Shown: positions 36,417 through 45,128, numbered from the stretch's first letter. The stretch is 64,000 nt of DNA from UBA2029 sp037447125 (GCA_037447125.1 JBBIHG010000002.1:47656-111655); one strand, 5' to 3'. The notes: generated by a model from the sequence alone, not told the origin. Translations and numbers: made by a program.

Positions 36417-36764
36417 TCACGCTTCGCTATCCTGCAATCTTCTAAGCAATCGCTCTACGGCTGGCTTGAGGGCAGGAATATCGCGCGTAGCCGCCTCCCA
36501 GACAATGTCGGTGTCAATGTCGAAGTATCCGTGCACCAGAATGTTCCGCATTCCGATGATCTGTGACCACGGGATGTCTGGAGCCATCAGACGCACTTCA
36601 TCAGGCAAGGCTCTGACAGCTTCGCCCATGATCTGTAGATGCCGCAGAAACCACACCTGAAGGAGTTCGTTCTGCTCGAAGGTCGCTTTGTCCTGGTCGT
36701 AATATCGCTCAATAGCGGCAATGGCATCCAGTATATCGCGAAGCCGCTCTTTGGAATCTCTCAT
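36417..36764 (-). CDS. hepT: HepT-like toxin (HEPN domain, DUF86)
   Basis: A 115-residue HEPN-domain protein. The conserved R-x4-H-x-Y motif is present as RNILVHGY (Arg73, His78, Tyr80). In the MntA/HepT type VII system HepT is an RNase toxin neutralised when MntA transfers AMP groups to the Tyr of this motif. Other family features are the ILDAIAAIERYYDQD start and HLQIMGEAVRALPDEVR. Its ATG overlaps the mntA stop by 4 nt. The usual gene order is mntA then hepT, or the reverse; here the antitoxin comes first. Confidence 0.9.
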   Translation of the reverse strand: MRDSKERLRDILDAIAAIERYYDQDKATFEQNELLQVWFLRHLQIMGEAVRALPDEVRLMAPDIPWSQIIGMRNILVHGYFDIDTDIVWEAATRDIPALKPAVERLLRRLQDSEA

Positions 36765-37051
36765 ACTGACACTGCCTCTCGCAGCACCTGATCGCGAATA
36801 CGTGCCTTGAGGCCACGTACAGTGACCACATCCACACGGCAGTTGAGCAAAGCCTCCAACTCGAACTGCATCCCACCCAGGTCGAGCAGCGATCTGCCAG
36901 GCTCCAAGTCTACGAGGAAATCAATATCGCTCCCTGCGTCAGCTTCTCCCCGTGCCACCGAGCCGAAGACCCATACCTGCTGAGCGCCATACTTGGAGGC
37001 TATCTGCAGAATCTGTCCCCGTCTCGCTTTTAGCAATTCGTCAAGCCTCAT
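36761..37051 (-). CDS. mntA: MntA-like nucleotidyltransferase antitoxin
   Basis: A 96-residue minimal nucleotidyltransferase. The catalytic G-S-x10-D-x-D signature is exact (Gly30-Ser31, Asp42, Asp44 in GSVARGEADAGSDIDFLVD). It begins MRLDELLKARRGQILQIASKYG; I chose this start at 37051 because an AGAGAGG lies upstream and longer in-frame starts add no conserved sequence. It should AMPylate HepT, encoded with a 4-nt overlap downstream. Local composition is a little less G+C-rich than its neighbours, fitting an acquired module. Confidence 0.88.
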   Translation of the reverse strand: MRLDELLKARRGQILQIASKYGAQQVWVFGSVARGEADAGSDIDFLVDLEPGRSLLDLGGMQFELEALLNCRVDVVTVRGLKARIRDQVLREAVSV

Positions 37052-37164
37052 GCGCGAGCCTCTCTCTTCCAGGCCGCTGTGCGATGACCTTATCATCAGC
37101 CCTATTATCGTGGGCCTCTGCGATCTCGACAAGGCACCCCCCCGACTGGCACCTGGCTGCTGGC

Positions 37165-37196
37165 AAAAATGGGGACGCCTTCTGCCGGGCGTCCCC
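37165..37196 (-). terminator. Intrinsic terminator after the methylmalonyl-CoA epimerase gene
   Basis: Read on the minus strand: stem GGGGACGCC/GGCGTCCCC (arms 37196-37188 and 37179-37171) followed by ATTTTTG. It ends the mce transcript about 30 bp past its stop. Confidence 0.8.
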
Positions 37197-37226
37197 GTTA
37201 CACTCGCTTGACGCTCTTACGCCGAC

Positions 37227-37637
37227 CTAAGCAGCGCCCGGCTTCTCGTACAGCTCCACCAGCACACCGGACGCGCTGCGCGGGTGCACGAAGGCATAGC
37301 GCGTGCCATCATCGCGGACGCGCGGCGTCTCATTGATCAGCATGACCCCGTGCGCCGTCAAGCGCGCCAAGGCTGCCTCGATGTCGTCCACCTCGACGCA
37401 GACATGATGCATTCCCGGCCCGCGCTTGGCCAGGTGACGGCCAATCCCACTCTCGGCCTCGGTTGGCTCCAGCAACTCGACCTCGCTCTCGCCGACGGGC
37501 AGGAAGGCGATCTCCACCTGCTCGCGGGCATTCGATTCGGTTCGCTCCACTGGCAGGCCAAGCGCGTCGCGCCAGAAGCCGAGCGCTCCTTCGATGCTCT
37601 CCACCACAATCGCCAGGTGGTCAATGCGCTTGATCAT
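37227..37637 (-). CDS. mce: Methylmalonyl-CoA epimerase
   Basis: A 136-residue VOC-fold enzyme that interconverts (S)- and (R)-methylmalonyl-CoA, feeding the mutase. Family marks: MIKRIDHLAIVVESIEGALGFWRDALGL (His7 ligand), VELLEPTEAESGIGRHLAKRGPGMHHVCVEVDD (with the central His pair and the catalytic Glu region) and SASGVLVELYEK (terminal Glu ligand). It is on the same strand as the mutase large subunit, separated by the toxin-antitoxin pair and IS remnant, which look like a later insertion between two functionally linked genes. Confidence 0.95.
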   Translation of the reverse strand: MIKRIDHLAIVVESIEGALGFWRDALGLPVERTESNAREQVEIAFLPVGESEVELLEPTEAESGIGRHLAKRGPGMHHVCVEVDDIEAALARLTAHGVMLINETPRVRDDGTRYAFVHPRSASGVLVELYEKPGAA

Positions 37638-37667
37638 GCGTCCCTCGCTCCTGTGCCCAGGCTGCTG

Positions 37668-39359
37668 CTACGAGGCCGGTTGCCATGTGCGGATCAGGTC
37701 TTGCCAACGCCGCCAGACCTCGGTGCGGCCCTGCAGGTCCACCTCGCTCTGGAAGAGCGTGCCGCCTTCCTGCAGGAAGCAGCCATAGTCATTGGCGAGC
37801 ACGGTCGTGATGCGCTCCTTGGCGGCGAAAGCGGCGGCGGCCTCCAGCCATCTGGCATCCAGGTCCATGCTGCGCTGGGGAGCCAGGCAGTAGCCGTACC
37901 ACGTCTCCAGCAGCCACAATTCCTTGCCATGATCGGCAGGGTGCCCGCGCTCGGCGAGAATGTCCTCCAGCACATCGAACGCCGCGGGCTGGAAGATGCG
38001 CACGCCGATGAAGTCCACCGCCTCCAGGCCCAGCACCTGCTCGTAGAAGTCCAGATCGTAGTCATCGGAGATCGAGACAGCCACGCCAACCAGCGTCTCA
38101 GGGCTTTCCTCGCGCACCGCCGCCGCCAGCCGTTCTGTCTGGGCCACCCACAGCCCGATCTCGTCAACGCCCTCCTGCTGGGCGACGCCGCTGTACTGGG
38201 CATACTGGCCTGGCTCGCTGACCACCTCGTAGGCCAGCGGGCGTAGCTCGCGCGCGTAATGGCGCACGCGCTCTTCCTGCAACTGCGCGAATTCCTCCCA
38301 CGTGCTCTCCTGCTCGTCGTTGGCCTTCACCAGCAGGTAGGGCGTGTACTGTGCGTCGGACACGATCAGGCCCACCCCGGACTCGGCGATGGCCCCCAGG
38401 TAGGCGGCCTCATCGTCGCGCTGCCGGGTGATGCGCGCGGCCATCTCGGCCTCTTCTTCCGCCGGGTCCTGGCCCTCGGTCGCCTTGAACAGACGCGGTA
38501 ACTGCGCCTCCCAGAGCATATCGCCGCTGGCCGTGACGCGCAGCACCTGGGCGCCCGCCTCGACCGCCGCGCGCAGCTCGGCCAGGCGCACGTCCAGCCG
38601 GTCATCGTCGGCGGCCTCAACCGTGACAAAAGTGTAGCCCAACGTCACGTTGGCCGTCGATCCCAGGTGCAGGGAATCAGTGGCCGCCTGTGCCGACCAG
38701 TCATCGAGTCGCTCGCCCAGCCAGGCTTCGCGCTGCGTCTGCTGGGCGGAGTGGAAAGCCAACGCGGCCACGACCAGCACACCCGACACGCCCGCCCAGG
38801 TGATGATGCCACGCCGGGTTGCCGGGCCAAGCCGCCGCCAGTAGAGCAGCGCGATCACATGGGAGACCAGCGCGCCGATCAAGACCAGGATGACCAGCAG
38901 CACCACCATGCTGAGCATCATACCCAGCCCGCCCAATGGAGCCAGCGCCCCGGCTGCCGGCACGAATGAATACCACAAGAAGCCTACTACCGTCAGCATG
39001 GCGATGACCGCCGTAGACATGACCAGCGGCGCCCGTCGCCCGCGCCACACGCCCACCGCCCCGCCGACAAGCAGCAGCCCGCCCGCCAGCAGCAACCCCG
39101 GCCCCCACAAATAGTAGCCGAACCACATCGCCGCCAGGAACATGACGATCGCCATCAGGGTCAGCAGCACGCCGCCGCAACCCTGGGCCATCCCCCCTAT
39201 GCGGCTGGCGAAAGGCGGCGGCGGCTCGTACACGCGCTGCTGCTTTTCAAGCTCCTCGACGGACCGCATCCGCGGTATCCCGCGCATGGCCTCCACCACC
39301 CGGTCTTGACTCTCCGCCGGCCGGCCTGCGGTTGTGCGCGGGGATTCCTTGTTTCGCAT
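37668..39359 (-). CDS. Polytopic membrane protein with extracytoplasmic TIM-barrel-like (glycosidase-type) domain
   Basis: A 563-residue protein. A cytoplasmic N-terminus (about 1-60) is followed by five or so membrane helices to about residue 205 (GGVLLTLMAIVMFLAAMWFGYYLW, GLLLAGGLLLVGGAVGVW, LVMSTAVIAMLTVVGFLWYSF and onward). The remaining ~350 residues are soluble and acidic. They have a barrel-like rhythm: LRVTASGDMLWEAQL, GVGLIVSDAQYTPYLL, LAYEVVSEPGQYAQYSG, LVGVAVSISDDYDLDFYEQVL, DFIGVRIFQPA, LWLLETWYGYC. Glu in YEVVSEPG and Glu in WLLETWYG fall where the acid/base and nucleophile of clan-A glycosidases would sit; this is inference. Confidence 0.75.
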   Translation of the reverse strand: MRNKESPRTTAGRPAESQDRVVEAMRGIPRMRSVEELEKQQRVYEPPPPFASRIGGMAQGCGGVLLTLMAIVMFLAAMWFGYYLWGPGLLLAGGLLLVGGAVGVWRGRRAPLVMSTAVIAMLTVVGFLWYSFVPAAGALAPLGGLGMMLSMVVLLVILVLIGALVSHVIALLYWRRLGPATRRGIITWAGVSGVLVVAALAFHSAQQTQREAWLGERLDDWSAQAATDSLHLGSTANVTLGYTFVTVEAADDDRLDVRLAELRAAVEAGAQVLRVTASGDMLWEAQLPRLFKATEGQDPAEEEAEMAARITRQRDDEAAYLGAIAESGVGLIVSDAQYTPYLLVKANDEQESTWEEFAQLQEERVRHYARELRPLAYEVVSEPGQYAQYSGVAQQEGVDEIGLWVAQTERLAAAVREESPETLVGVAVSISDDYDLDFYEQVLGLEAVDFIGVRIFQPAAFDVLEDILAERGHPADHGKELWLLETWYGYCLAPQRSMDLDARWLEAAAAFAAKERITTVLANDYGCFLQEGGTLFQSEVDLQGRTEVWRRWQDLIRTWQPAS

Positions 39360-39412
39360 GAACGACTCCTCAAAGTTGGTGGCACGCCTCGGGTTGGGCA
39401 GACCGTCTCGGC

Positions 39413-40594
39413 TCAGCGCAGCCCCAGCTCAGTACGGGCGATTACCATCCGCTGAATCTCGCTGGTGCCCTCGTAGATCTCCGTGATCTTGGCGTCGCGG
39501 AAGTAACGCTCCAGGGGCAGTTCCTTACTATACCCCATCCCGCCATGAATCTGCACAGCCTGATGGGCCGCGAACATGGCCGTCTCGCTGGCGAACAGCT
39601 TGGCCATGCTCGCTTCGAGCGTGTAGCGCCGGCCCGTCTCGGCGGCGCGCATCTTGGCCAGGGCCGCGTTGAAGGTTAGCAGCCGCGCGGCCTCCAGCCG
39701 CGTCTTCATATCGGCGATCTTCTGCTGGATCATCTGGAACTGGCCGATCTTCTGGCCGAACGCCTCGCGCTCGCGGGCATAGGCCAGCGACGCCTCGTAG
39801 GCCGCCTCGGCGATGCCCACCGCCTGCGCGGCGATGCCGATCCGCCCCGCGTCGAGCGCAGCCATGGCGATCTTGAAGCCCATCCCCGGCTCGCCAAGCA
39901 CGTTCTCAACCGGGCAGGCGTACCCGTCGAAGAGCAGCTCGCAGGTGGCGCTGGCGCGAATGCCCAGCTTCGGCTCGGTCTTGCCACGCTCCAGGCCGGG
40001 CTGATCGGTCTCCACGATGAAGGCGGTGATGCCGCGATGCCCCTGCTGCGGGTCGGTCAGGGCAAAGACCAACACCGTCTCGGCGACCGGCCCGCTGGTC
40101 ACCCAACTCTTGCGCCCGCTGATCAGGTAATGCGTCCCGGCGTCGTTGAGGACGGCGCGGGCCCGCATCCCGGCGGCGTCGCTGCCGCTCTGCGGCTCGG
40201 TCAGCGAATAGGCGCCGATCTTCTCGCCGCTGGCCATCGGCACCAGGTACTTCTGCTTCTGCTCCTCGCTGCCGAAGCGCAGCAGGGCATAGTTAACCAG
40301 GCTGCCGTTGACGCTCATCACCGTGCTGTGCGCCGCGTCCGCCTTGGCGATCTCGATCATGGCCAGCACGTAGGCCAGGGTATCCATGCCCGCCCCGCCG
40401 TACCGCTCCGGTACTTCGATGCCCATCAGGCCCATCTCGCCCATCTTGCGCACCGTGTCCAGGGGGAACTCGCCGGTCTCGTCGTAGTGCGCGGCGATGG
40501 GGGCGATCTCGCGCCGGGCGAAGTCGCACACCGCCTCGCGCAGCATAATGTGCTCCGCCGTGAAGGGGATACCGTGCACTGCCATTGAGCTCAT
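39413..40594 (-). CDS. Acyl-CoA dehydrogenase
   Basis: A 393-residue FAD-dependent acyl-CoA dehydrogenase; the start at 40594 is supported by GGAGGT seven bases upstream. Signatures: GAYSLTEPQSGSDA and KSWVTSGPVAE (flavin binding), RREAFGQKIGQFQMIQ-like segment (EREAFGQKIGQFQMIQQ), QIHGGMGYSKELPLERYFRDAKITEIYEGTSEIQ (read with breaks), with the catalytic Glu in IYEGTSEIQR. It introduces the 2,3-double bond into a short- or branched-chain acyl-CoA and passes electrons to ETF. The position near mcm/mce genes suggests amino-acid or fatty-acid breakdown to propionyl-CoA. A TATAAT (40637-40632, minus) lies about 40 nt upstream. Confidence 0.95.
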   Translation of the reverse strand: MSSMAVHGIPFTAEHIMLREAVCDFARREIAPIAAHYDETGEFPLDTVRKMGEMGLMGIEVPERYGGAGMDTLAYVLAMIEIAKADAAHSTVMSVNGSLVNYALLRFGSEEQKQKYLVPMASGEKIGAYSLTEPQSGSDAAGMRARAVLNDAGTHYLISGRKSWVTSGPVAETVLVFALTDPQQGHRGITAFIVETDQPGLERGKTEPKLGIRASATCELLFDGYACPVENVLGEPGMGFKIAMAALDAGRIGIAAQAVGIAEAAYEASLAYAREREAFGQKIGQFQMIQQKIADMKTRLEAARLLTFNAALAKMRAAETGRRYTLEASMAKLFASETAMFAAHQAVQIHGGMGYSKELPLERYFRDAKITEIYEGTSEIQRMVIARTELGLR

Positions 40595-40677
40595 GGCCCT
40601 GACCTCCCAGACTCTGCCTGCTGTAGCCCCCATTATACGCCAGCTCGCCGGCCCGGCTGCGCGGCGTCTGTGTGGTC

Positions 40678-40740
40678 GGGCCCACGAACAAGCTGTTGGG
40701 CAGCCGCCAGAACGCCCCCATCCCCTGGCCCCTTCCCTGC
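40678..40740. repeat. Left half of the GGGyCCACGA-type element
   Basis: GGGCCCACGAACAAGCTGTT, then GCCGCCAGAACG and CCCCCATCCCC, closely follows 16806-16865. The right end is absent; the sequence runs into the next element. An 18-nt motif at 40771-40788 repeats 9540-9557 with one mismatch. Confidence 0.6.
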
Positions 40741-40792
40741 GCTGGTTGCATAGAGCAGAGAGACGGGTGACACACGTTCGGAGACATAACTG

Positions 40793-40938
40793 CTTGACAA
40801 TGTCACATTTGACCCCCATCCCCAGCCCTTCCCCTGCAAGCAAGGGAAGGGAGCAAAGTCGGGCCTGAAAGTCCATCCCTGCTGGCGGGGAGGGATTTAG
40901 GGAGGGGTTGGAACCCGCGCTAATGTGACATTGTCAAG
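40793..40938. mobile_element. MITE-like element with CTTGACAATGTCACATT ends
   Basis: A 146-bp element with 17-bp perfect inverted repeats (40793-40809 and 40922-40938). The interior again carries the CCCCCATCCCC-AGCCCTTCCCC core and a GGGAAGGGAGCAAAG arm. Short direct repeats of the form ACACGTTC(G/A)GAGA lie outside both ends (40772 and 40944 regions). No reading frame is recognisable. With the fragment at 40678-40740 it fills the spacer 40595-41098; 40980-41098 shows nothing further but a G+C-rich GCGCAGCAGG-type stretch. Confidence 0.65.
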
Positions 40939-41098
40939 GCTGACACGTTCAGAGAATAGTGAGGGTAGCGCGGCGAGTCGAACTGAAAGAGGCAAACAAC
41001 GCCCTGGCAGGTGAGAACGGCCAGGTCGTCGCGTCGGGAGTTCGTGACTCAGGCGCAGCAGGGCGGCGCCTCTGCTGCCTGACGGCCCTGCGCGCAGT

Positions 41099-42214
41099 TT
41101 AGCTCAGCCCGCCGAGCATCTTGCCGAGCAGGCCGGCCAGCGCCCAGTTGCCCAACAGAGCGATCACAGCCATGAGCACGCCGCCGAGGAAGATGACCAG
41201 GCAGCCCATCCCCGCCCCAAACTCATACACGCGCCCGATCAGCTTCGATAGGAGGACCGTCACCACCAGCGATCCGAAGAGCATGACCAGGGGGATGAGC
41301 AGCCACACTTCGGTTGCCGAGCCGGTCAGGGCCAGGCCGACGAAGACCAGCGCGAAGGTCAGCATGACGTAGGTCTGGAACGGCACCAGCCGCCGGTACA
41401 GATAGACCAGCGTGCTGTTGCCGCTGAGCAGGTAGGCGGCAACCACGTGAATGGCCGCTCCCTGGAAGGCCAGTGTCAGCGCCGAGTAGATACCGTAGAA
41501 CGCGCCCAGCACGAACAGGGCCATTACGCTGGCATCGAACAGCGCGTCAAGCTCTTGCGCGGAGATGTCCGACGAAGGTGCCGCCTCGATCAGCTCGCGG
41601 ATCGTCTCCATCGTGAAGACGAAGATCGCCGTCATGCTCAGTGCCACGACCAGCGCATAGAGCAGGAAGTCAATCGCCACGTTGTTCCAGGTGGCCGTTT
41701 CGACGTCCTTGTCCGGTGCCTGCCGGCGCAGCGCGCGCTTGCCGCCCGTCTTCTCCACCAGCGCCCGTCGCCGGTCCGGATGGGTGAGCAGCGGCATGGC
41801 CTCGGCCACGCTCATCCCGGTCAGCGACCTGACCAGGTTGGCGACGAACGGTTCTTTTTGCAGCGCCGGATTGAGACTGAGCGCCTTGCCCAGGTTATCC
41901 AGCGCCCGCCCTTTGTCGCCATCGAGATGATGGGTTGTGGTCGCGTCGAGCAAGCTCTTGGCCAGCTCACGATCGCGCGCGCTGACCTCGGCCTCCTCGT
42001 CCTCTGCGCTGGCGGGCTGGTCCAGCGCGTACTGGCGCAGGTAGCGCCCCGCTTGCAGGGCCAGCTCGCGCAGCGCCGGATCGGGATCGTTCTTGAAGAC
42101 CACCGCCAGCGGCTTGAGCGCCGCCGGATCGCGGCTGTTGGCCAGGGCGGCGATGGCCTGGCGGCGCTGCGCGGGATCGTCACTGCCAAGCTGGCGCAAG
42201 TACGTGTCGAGCAT
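41099..42214 (-). CDS. HEAT-repeat plus Yip1-like membrane protein
   Basis: A 371-residue protein. Residues 1-60 form a HEAT-like pair of helices (LGSDDPAQRRQAIAALANSRDPAALKPLAVVFKNDPDPALRELAL, read with breaks). A helical linker follows (about 85-165), with TPR-like LDNLGKALSLNP. The C-terminal half has five hydrophobic helices (LLYALVVALSMTAIFVF, ALFVLGAFYGIYSALTLAF, VMLTFALVFVGLAL, LLIPLVMLFGSLVVTVLL, CLVIFLGGVLMAVIALLGN), like Yip1-domain proteins. Role unknown; the helical front may gather partners at the membrane. Confidence 0.78.
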   Translation of the reverse strand: MLDTYLRQLGSDDPAQRRQAIAALANSRDPAALKPLAVVFKNDPDPALRELALQAGRYLRQYALDQPASAEDEEAEVSARDRELAKSLLDATTTHHLDGDKGRALDNLGKALSLNPALQKEPFVANLVRSLTGMSVAEAMPLLTHPDRRRALVEKTGGKRALRRQAPDKDVETATWNNVAIDFLLYALVVALSMTAIFVFTMETIRELIEAAPSSDISAQELDALFDASVMALFVLGAFYGIYSALTLAFQGAAIHVVAAYLLSGNSTLVYLYRRLVPFQTYVMLTFALVFVGLALTGSATEVWLLIPLVMLFGSLVVTVLLSKLIGRVYEFGAGMGCLVIFLGGVLMAVIALLGNWALAGLLGKMLGGLS

Positions 42215-42253
42215 AGTCCCCCCTTTGCCGGAGACGCCGGCGCTCTGTCGCCC

Positions 42254-42390
42254 AGGTGCACTTCAGTCTTGGGACAAAGCATCACCGCAGAGGCGCAGAG
42301 AGCGCGGAGAAAAGCGGGTAGTATTGGTGTTTCTCTGCGTCCTCTGCGTCTCAGCGATTCAGGGATTCGCCCCCATCGTAAAGCACACCC
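42254..42390. repeat. CAGAGGCGCAGAG-type intergenic repeat
   Basis: Arms CACCGCAGAGGCGCAGAGAG and CTGCGTCCTCTGCGTCTCAG. The ends AGGTGCACTTCA and (inverted) GGGTGTGCTTTA are a diverged form of those at 7553-7699; a target duplication is not clear. The rest of the spacer to 42544 holds a TACAAT at 42429-42434, a possible degV -10. Confidence 0.6.
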
Positions 42391-42544
42391 GTTGCACGAT
42401 TCTCATATTATCAGCTTCCAAGATGCGGTACAATTCCTGGCAGACGGACGCAGCGGTGCCGGGAAGCCGGTTGGCGCGCTGCCGCGCTGCATCATGCCGC
42501 CGGTCGGCGCGATGCCGTGTTGCACTCACTGAAGGAGCATAGCC

Positions 42545-43405
42545 GTGGTCACTGTTGTCACCGATAGCTGCGCGTCGGTGCCCGAGGCTCTGGTGAAGGA
42601 GCTGGGCATCGAAGTCGTCCATTACCATGTACACACCGTGCAGGGCACTTACCGCGACGGCCTGGACATGCCTGCCGATGAGTTCTACGCCTGGGTGAAG
42701 ACCGCCCCAGAGTGGCCGACCACCGCCAACCCCAGCGCCGGCGAGTACCTGGAAGTCTATCGCCGGGCCGCCAAAGAGAGTGACGGTGTGGCGGCGGTCA
42801 GCATCACGGGCACCGGCAGCGGCGGTTACCAGTCCGCCCTGCTGGCCAAGCGGCTGCTGGAGCAGGAAATGCCCGGCTTTCCGGTCGAAGTGGTTGATAC
42901 TCAGCAGGTCGCCATGGCCCATGGCTGGTCCGTGATCCAGGCAGCACGCGCGGCTCTGCAGGGGCTTCCCGTGGCCGATGTGGCGGCCCTGGCGCGCAAG
43001 GTCGCCACCGAGGCGTTCGTCGGTTTCACCAACGATACGCTGGAATACCTGCAGCGAGGCGGGCGCATCGGCAAAGTGACCGGCATGGTCGGCAGTGTGT
43101 TGAACATCAAGCCGATCATCGGTATGCGCGGTGGCATGCCCTCCCCGCTGAGCGTAGCGCGCACACGCAACAGCGCCTATCAACGCATTGTGTCGCTGGC
43201 GCGCAGCCACATCGCCGAGGGCAGCACCATCCGCGCGGCGCTGATGCACGTCGCCGCCCGCGAGGAGGCGGAGAAGTTCCGCCCGCTGCTTGAGCAGTCG
43301 TACTCGGTCATTGAGTGGGTGGTGGCGCAGCTCTCGCCAGCGCTCGGCGTGCACAGCGGCCCCGGCACGGTCGGGATCAGCATCATTCCCGACAGCGCCC
43401 CCTGA
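42545..43405 (+). CDS. DegV family fatty-acid-binding protein
   Basis: A 286-residue DegV protein, GTG start at 42545 with AAGGAG ten bases before. Family marks: VVTDSCASVP at the start (fatty-acid head-group site), TTANPSAGEYLEVYRRA, SITGTGSGGYQSALLA (the S-x-x-S/T-G-T-x-x-S loop) and LQRGGRIGKVTGMVGSVLNIKPI. In Firmicutes, DegV proteins are the FakB subunits that present fatty acids to the FakA kinase; no fakA is visible here, so the partner is elsewhere or the role differs. Confidence 0.93.
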   Translation: MVTVVTDSCASVPEALVKELGIEVVHYHVHTVQGTYRDGLDMPADEFYAWVKTAPEWPTTANPSAGEYLEVYRRAAKESDGVAAVSITGTGSGGYQSALLAKRLLEQEMPGFPVEVVDTQQVAMAHGWSVIQAARAALQGLPVADVAALARKVATEAFVGFTNDTLEYLQRGGRIGKVTGMVGSVLNIKPIIGMRGGMPSPLSVARTRNSAYQRIVSLARSHIAEGSTIRAALMHVAAREEAEKFRPLLEQSYSVIEWVVAQLSPALGVHSGPGTVGISIIPDSAP

Positions 43406-43436
43406 TCGCCCATCCGATTATTCTCGCTGGACGGGT

Positions 43437-43460
43437 AGGAGCGTATGGCCATACGCTCCT
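43437..43460. repeat. 24-bp perfect palindrome
   Basis: Arms AGGAGCGTATGG/CCATACGCTCCT with no loop, between degV and the UroD-like gene. A diverged relative (GGCGTATGGCGATACGCC) lies at about 54981-54998. It may work as a terminator or be a small dispersed repeat. Confidence 0.65.
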
Positions 43461-43502
43461 TCTGGATGGTTGGGGCTTCTCAGAGACGCAGAGGATCGCG
43501 CC

Positions 43503-44540
43503 ATGTCGGAGCAGGCATGGGACAACTTCCTGGTTGCCGCGCAGGGCGGCCAGCCAGACCGGGTGCCGGTCGCCCTGGGCGCGGACTGCGGCTTCATCGC
43601 CAGTGCGTTTGGCATGAACACGCTCGACTTCTTCCTCTACCCCGACCGCTGGCTGCACGCCTACCTCACCCTGATCGCCCGCTTCCCCGATGTGGTCTTC
43701 CTGCCGGGATTCTGGGTCGAATACGGCATGGCCGCCGAGCCGAGCGCGTTCGGCGCGCCGGTGCTCTGGCGGCAGGATGAGGCGCCCGCCATTCGCCAGC
43801 TCGCCCTGCCTCTGGCCGACTGGCGCAACCTGCCCCGCCCTGACCCCTACGCGGACGGGCTGATGGCTCTCGTCCTGCGCCGCATCTGGAACCTGGAGCA
43901 AGGGGGCGAGCTGCCAGAGCCGCATCGCCTGCGCTTTGTGGCGGCGCGCGGGCCGTTCACCATCGCCACGCACCTGTTCGGCGCGACGAACTTCCTGACT
44001 GCCCTGGCCGGAGAGCGCAGCGAAGCGCGCATTGCGGCGGACGCGCTGGAGCTGCTCACCGAGACATCAATCCGCTTTCTCCAGGCGCAGCTCGGCTACC
44101 TGCGCGAGCCGTGGGGGGTGATGCTGCTCGACGACACAGTCGGGATGCTGTCGCCGGCGCTGTTCAACGCTGTCGCCCGCCCGCTGCTAGAGCGCATCTT
44201 CGCCGCCTTCGAGGGGCTGATCCGCATCTACCACAACGACACGCCCTGCCAGCACTTGCTGCCCCACTTTCCCGGCCTGGGCTTCGAGGTGTTCCACCTC
44301 AGCCACCGCGTGCCTCTCGCCCAGGCGCGCGTCGCGCTCGGCCCGGACATCGTGCTGATGGGCAACGTGCCCCCGCTGGAAGTCATGGTCCATGGCACGC
44401 CGCAGCAGGTTGCAGAGGCGGCGCATGGCTGCATCATCCAGGCGGACGGAAGCGGACTCATCCTGGCACCGGGTGGCGGCACCAACGCCGGCACCCCCGC
44501 GCGCAACATTGACGCCCTGGCAGGCGCGGCGCTGTATTGA
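43503..44540 (+). CDS. Uroporphyrinogen decarboxylase (URO-D) family methyltransferase-like protein
   Basis: A 345-residue URO-D fold protein starting MSEQAWDNFLVAAQGGQPDRVPVALG. Rather than the HemE signature it has features of the MtaA/CmuA branch: a short arginine-proline N-terminus, RGPFTIATHLFG, LLDDTVGMLSP, IYHNDTPCQHLLP (His and Cys of a likely zinc site) and LGPDIVLMGNVPPLEVM, ending LAPGGGTNAGTPARNIDAL. Such proteins move methyl groups between corrinoid proteins and thiols. No corrinoid partner is adjacent. HemE itself cannot be excluded, but the sequence lacks the R-Q-A-G-R motif. Confidence 0.85.
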   Translation: MSEQAWDNFLVAAQGGQPDRVPVALGADCGFIASAFGMNTLDFFLYPDRWLHAYLTLIARFPDVVFLPGFWVEYGMAAEPSAFGAPVLWRQDEAPAIRQLALPLADWRNLPRPDPYADGLMALVLRRIWNLEQGGELPEPHRLRFVAARGPFTIATHLFGATNFLTALAGERSEARIAADALELLTETSIRFLQAQLGYLREPWGVMLLDDTVGMLSPALFNAVARPLLERIFAAFEGLIRIYHNDTPCQHLLPHFPGLGFEVFHLSHRVPLAQARVALGPDIVLMGNVPPLEVMVHGTPQQVAEAAHGCIIQADGSGLILAPGGGTNAGTPARNIDALAGAALY

Positions 44541-44579
44541 AGCGCACGCCTCCTGCTCGTGGCCCCTACGGAGATCCTC

Positions 44580-45128
44580 ATGCGCATTCTGGTGGACATG
44601 GACGGCGTGCTGGCCGACTTCGAACGGGGCTTCGAGGAAGCATGGCAGGCAGCCTACCCTGATCTGCCGGTCGTCCCGGCGGCGCAACGCCGCCACCCGC
44701 TCGTGCAGGACGAGTACCCGCCTGAGCTGCGTGACCACGTCCACGCCGTGCTCCACGCGGCAGGCTTCTTCCGCGCGCTGCCGCCGGTCCCTGGCGGGCG
44801 CGTGGCGCTTGAGGCGCTGCTGGCCATGGGCTGCGACGTGCGCCTGTGCACGACACCGCTGCTCGATTACCGGCACTGCGTGGTCGAGAAGTACGAGTGG
44901 GTGGAGCGCGAGCTTGGCCCGGTCTGGCTGGATCGCCTCATCCTCACCCGCGACAAGACGATCATCCGCGCCGACGTGCTGATTGACGACCGCCCGCAGC
45001 TTGACGGGGCGGACGCGCCCACCTGGGAGCACATCCTCTACGATCAGCCGTACAACCGCGCCGACCGGAGCAAGCGCCGCCTGACGTGGCAGACGTGGCG
45101 CGCAGTGCTCTTCCCGGACGGGGCGTAA
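44580..45128 (+). CDS. 5'(3')-deoxyribonucleotidase (HAD superfamily, NT5C family)
   Basis: A 182-residue HAD phosphatase. The ATG at 44580 begins MRILVDMDGVLADFERGFEEAW, with the D-x-D-G-V nucleophile pair (Asp6, Asp8); GGAG precedes it. LCTTPLLDYRHCVVEKYEWVERELG provides motif II (Thr), RLILTRDKTIIRADVLIDDRPQ motifs III and IV (Lys and the D-D pair). It dephosphorylates pyrimidine deoxynucleotides and so regulates dNTP pools. The upstream GTG at 44559 would add seven poorly conserved residues. Confidence 0.92.
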   Translation: MRILVDMDGVLADFERGFEEAWQAAYPDLPVVPAAQRRHPLVQDEYPPELRDHVHAVLHAAGFFRALPPVPGGRVALEALLAMGCDVRLCTTPLLDYRHCVVEKYEWVERELGPVWLDRLILTRDKTIIRADVLIDDRPQLDGADAPTWEHILYDQPYNRADRSKRRLTWQTWRAVLFPDGA

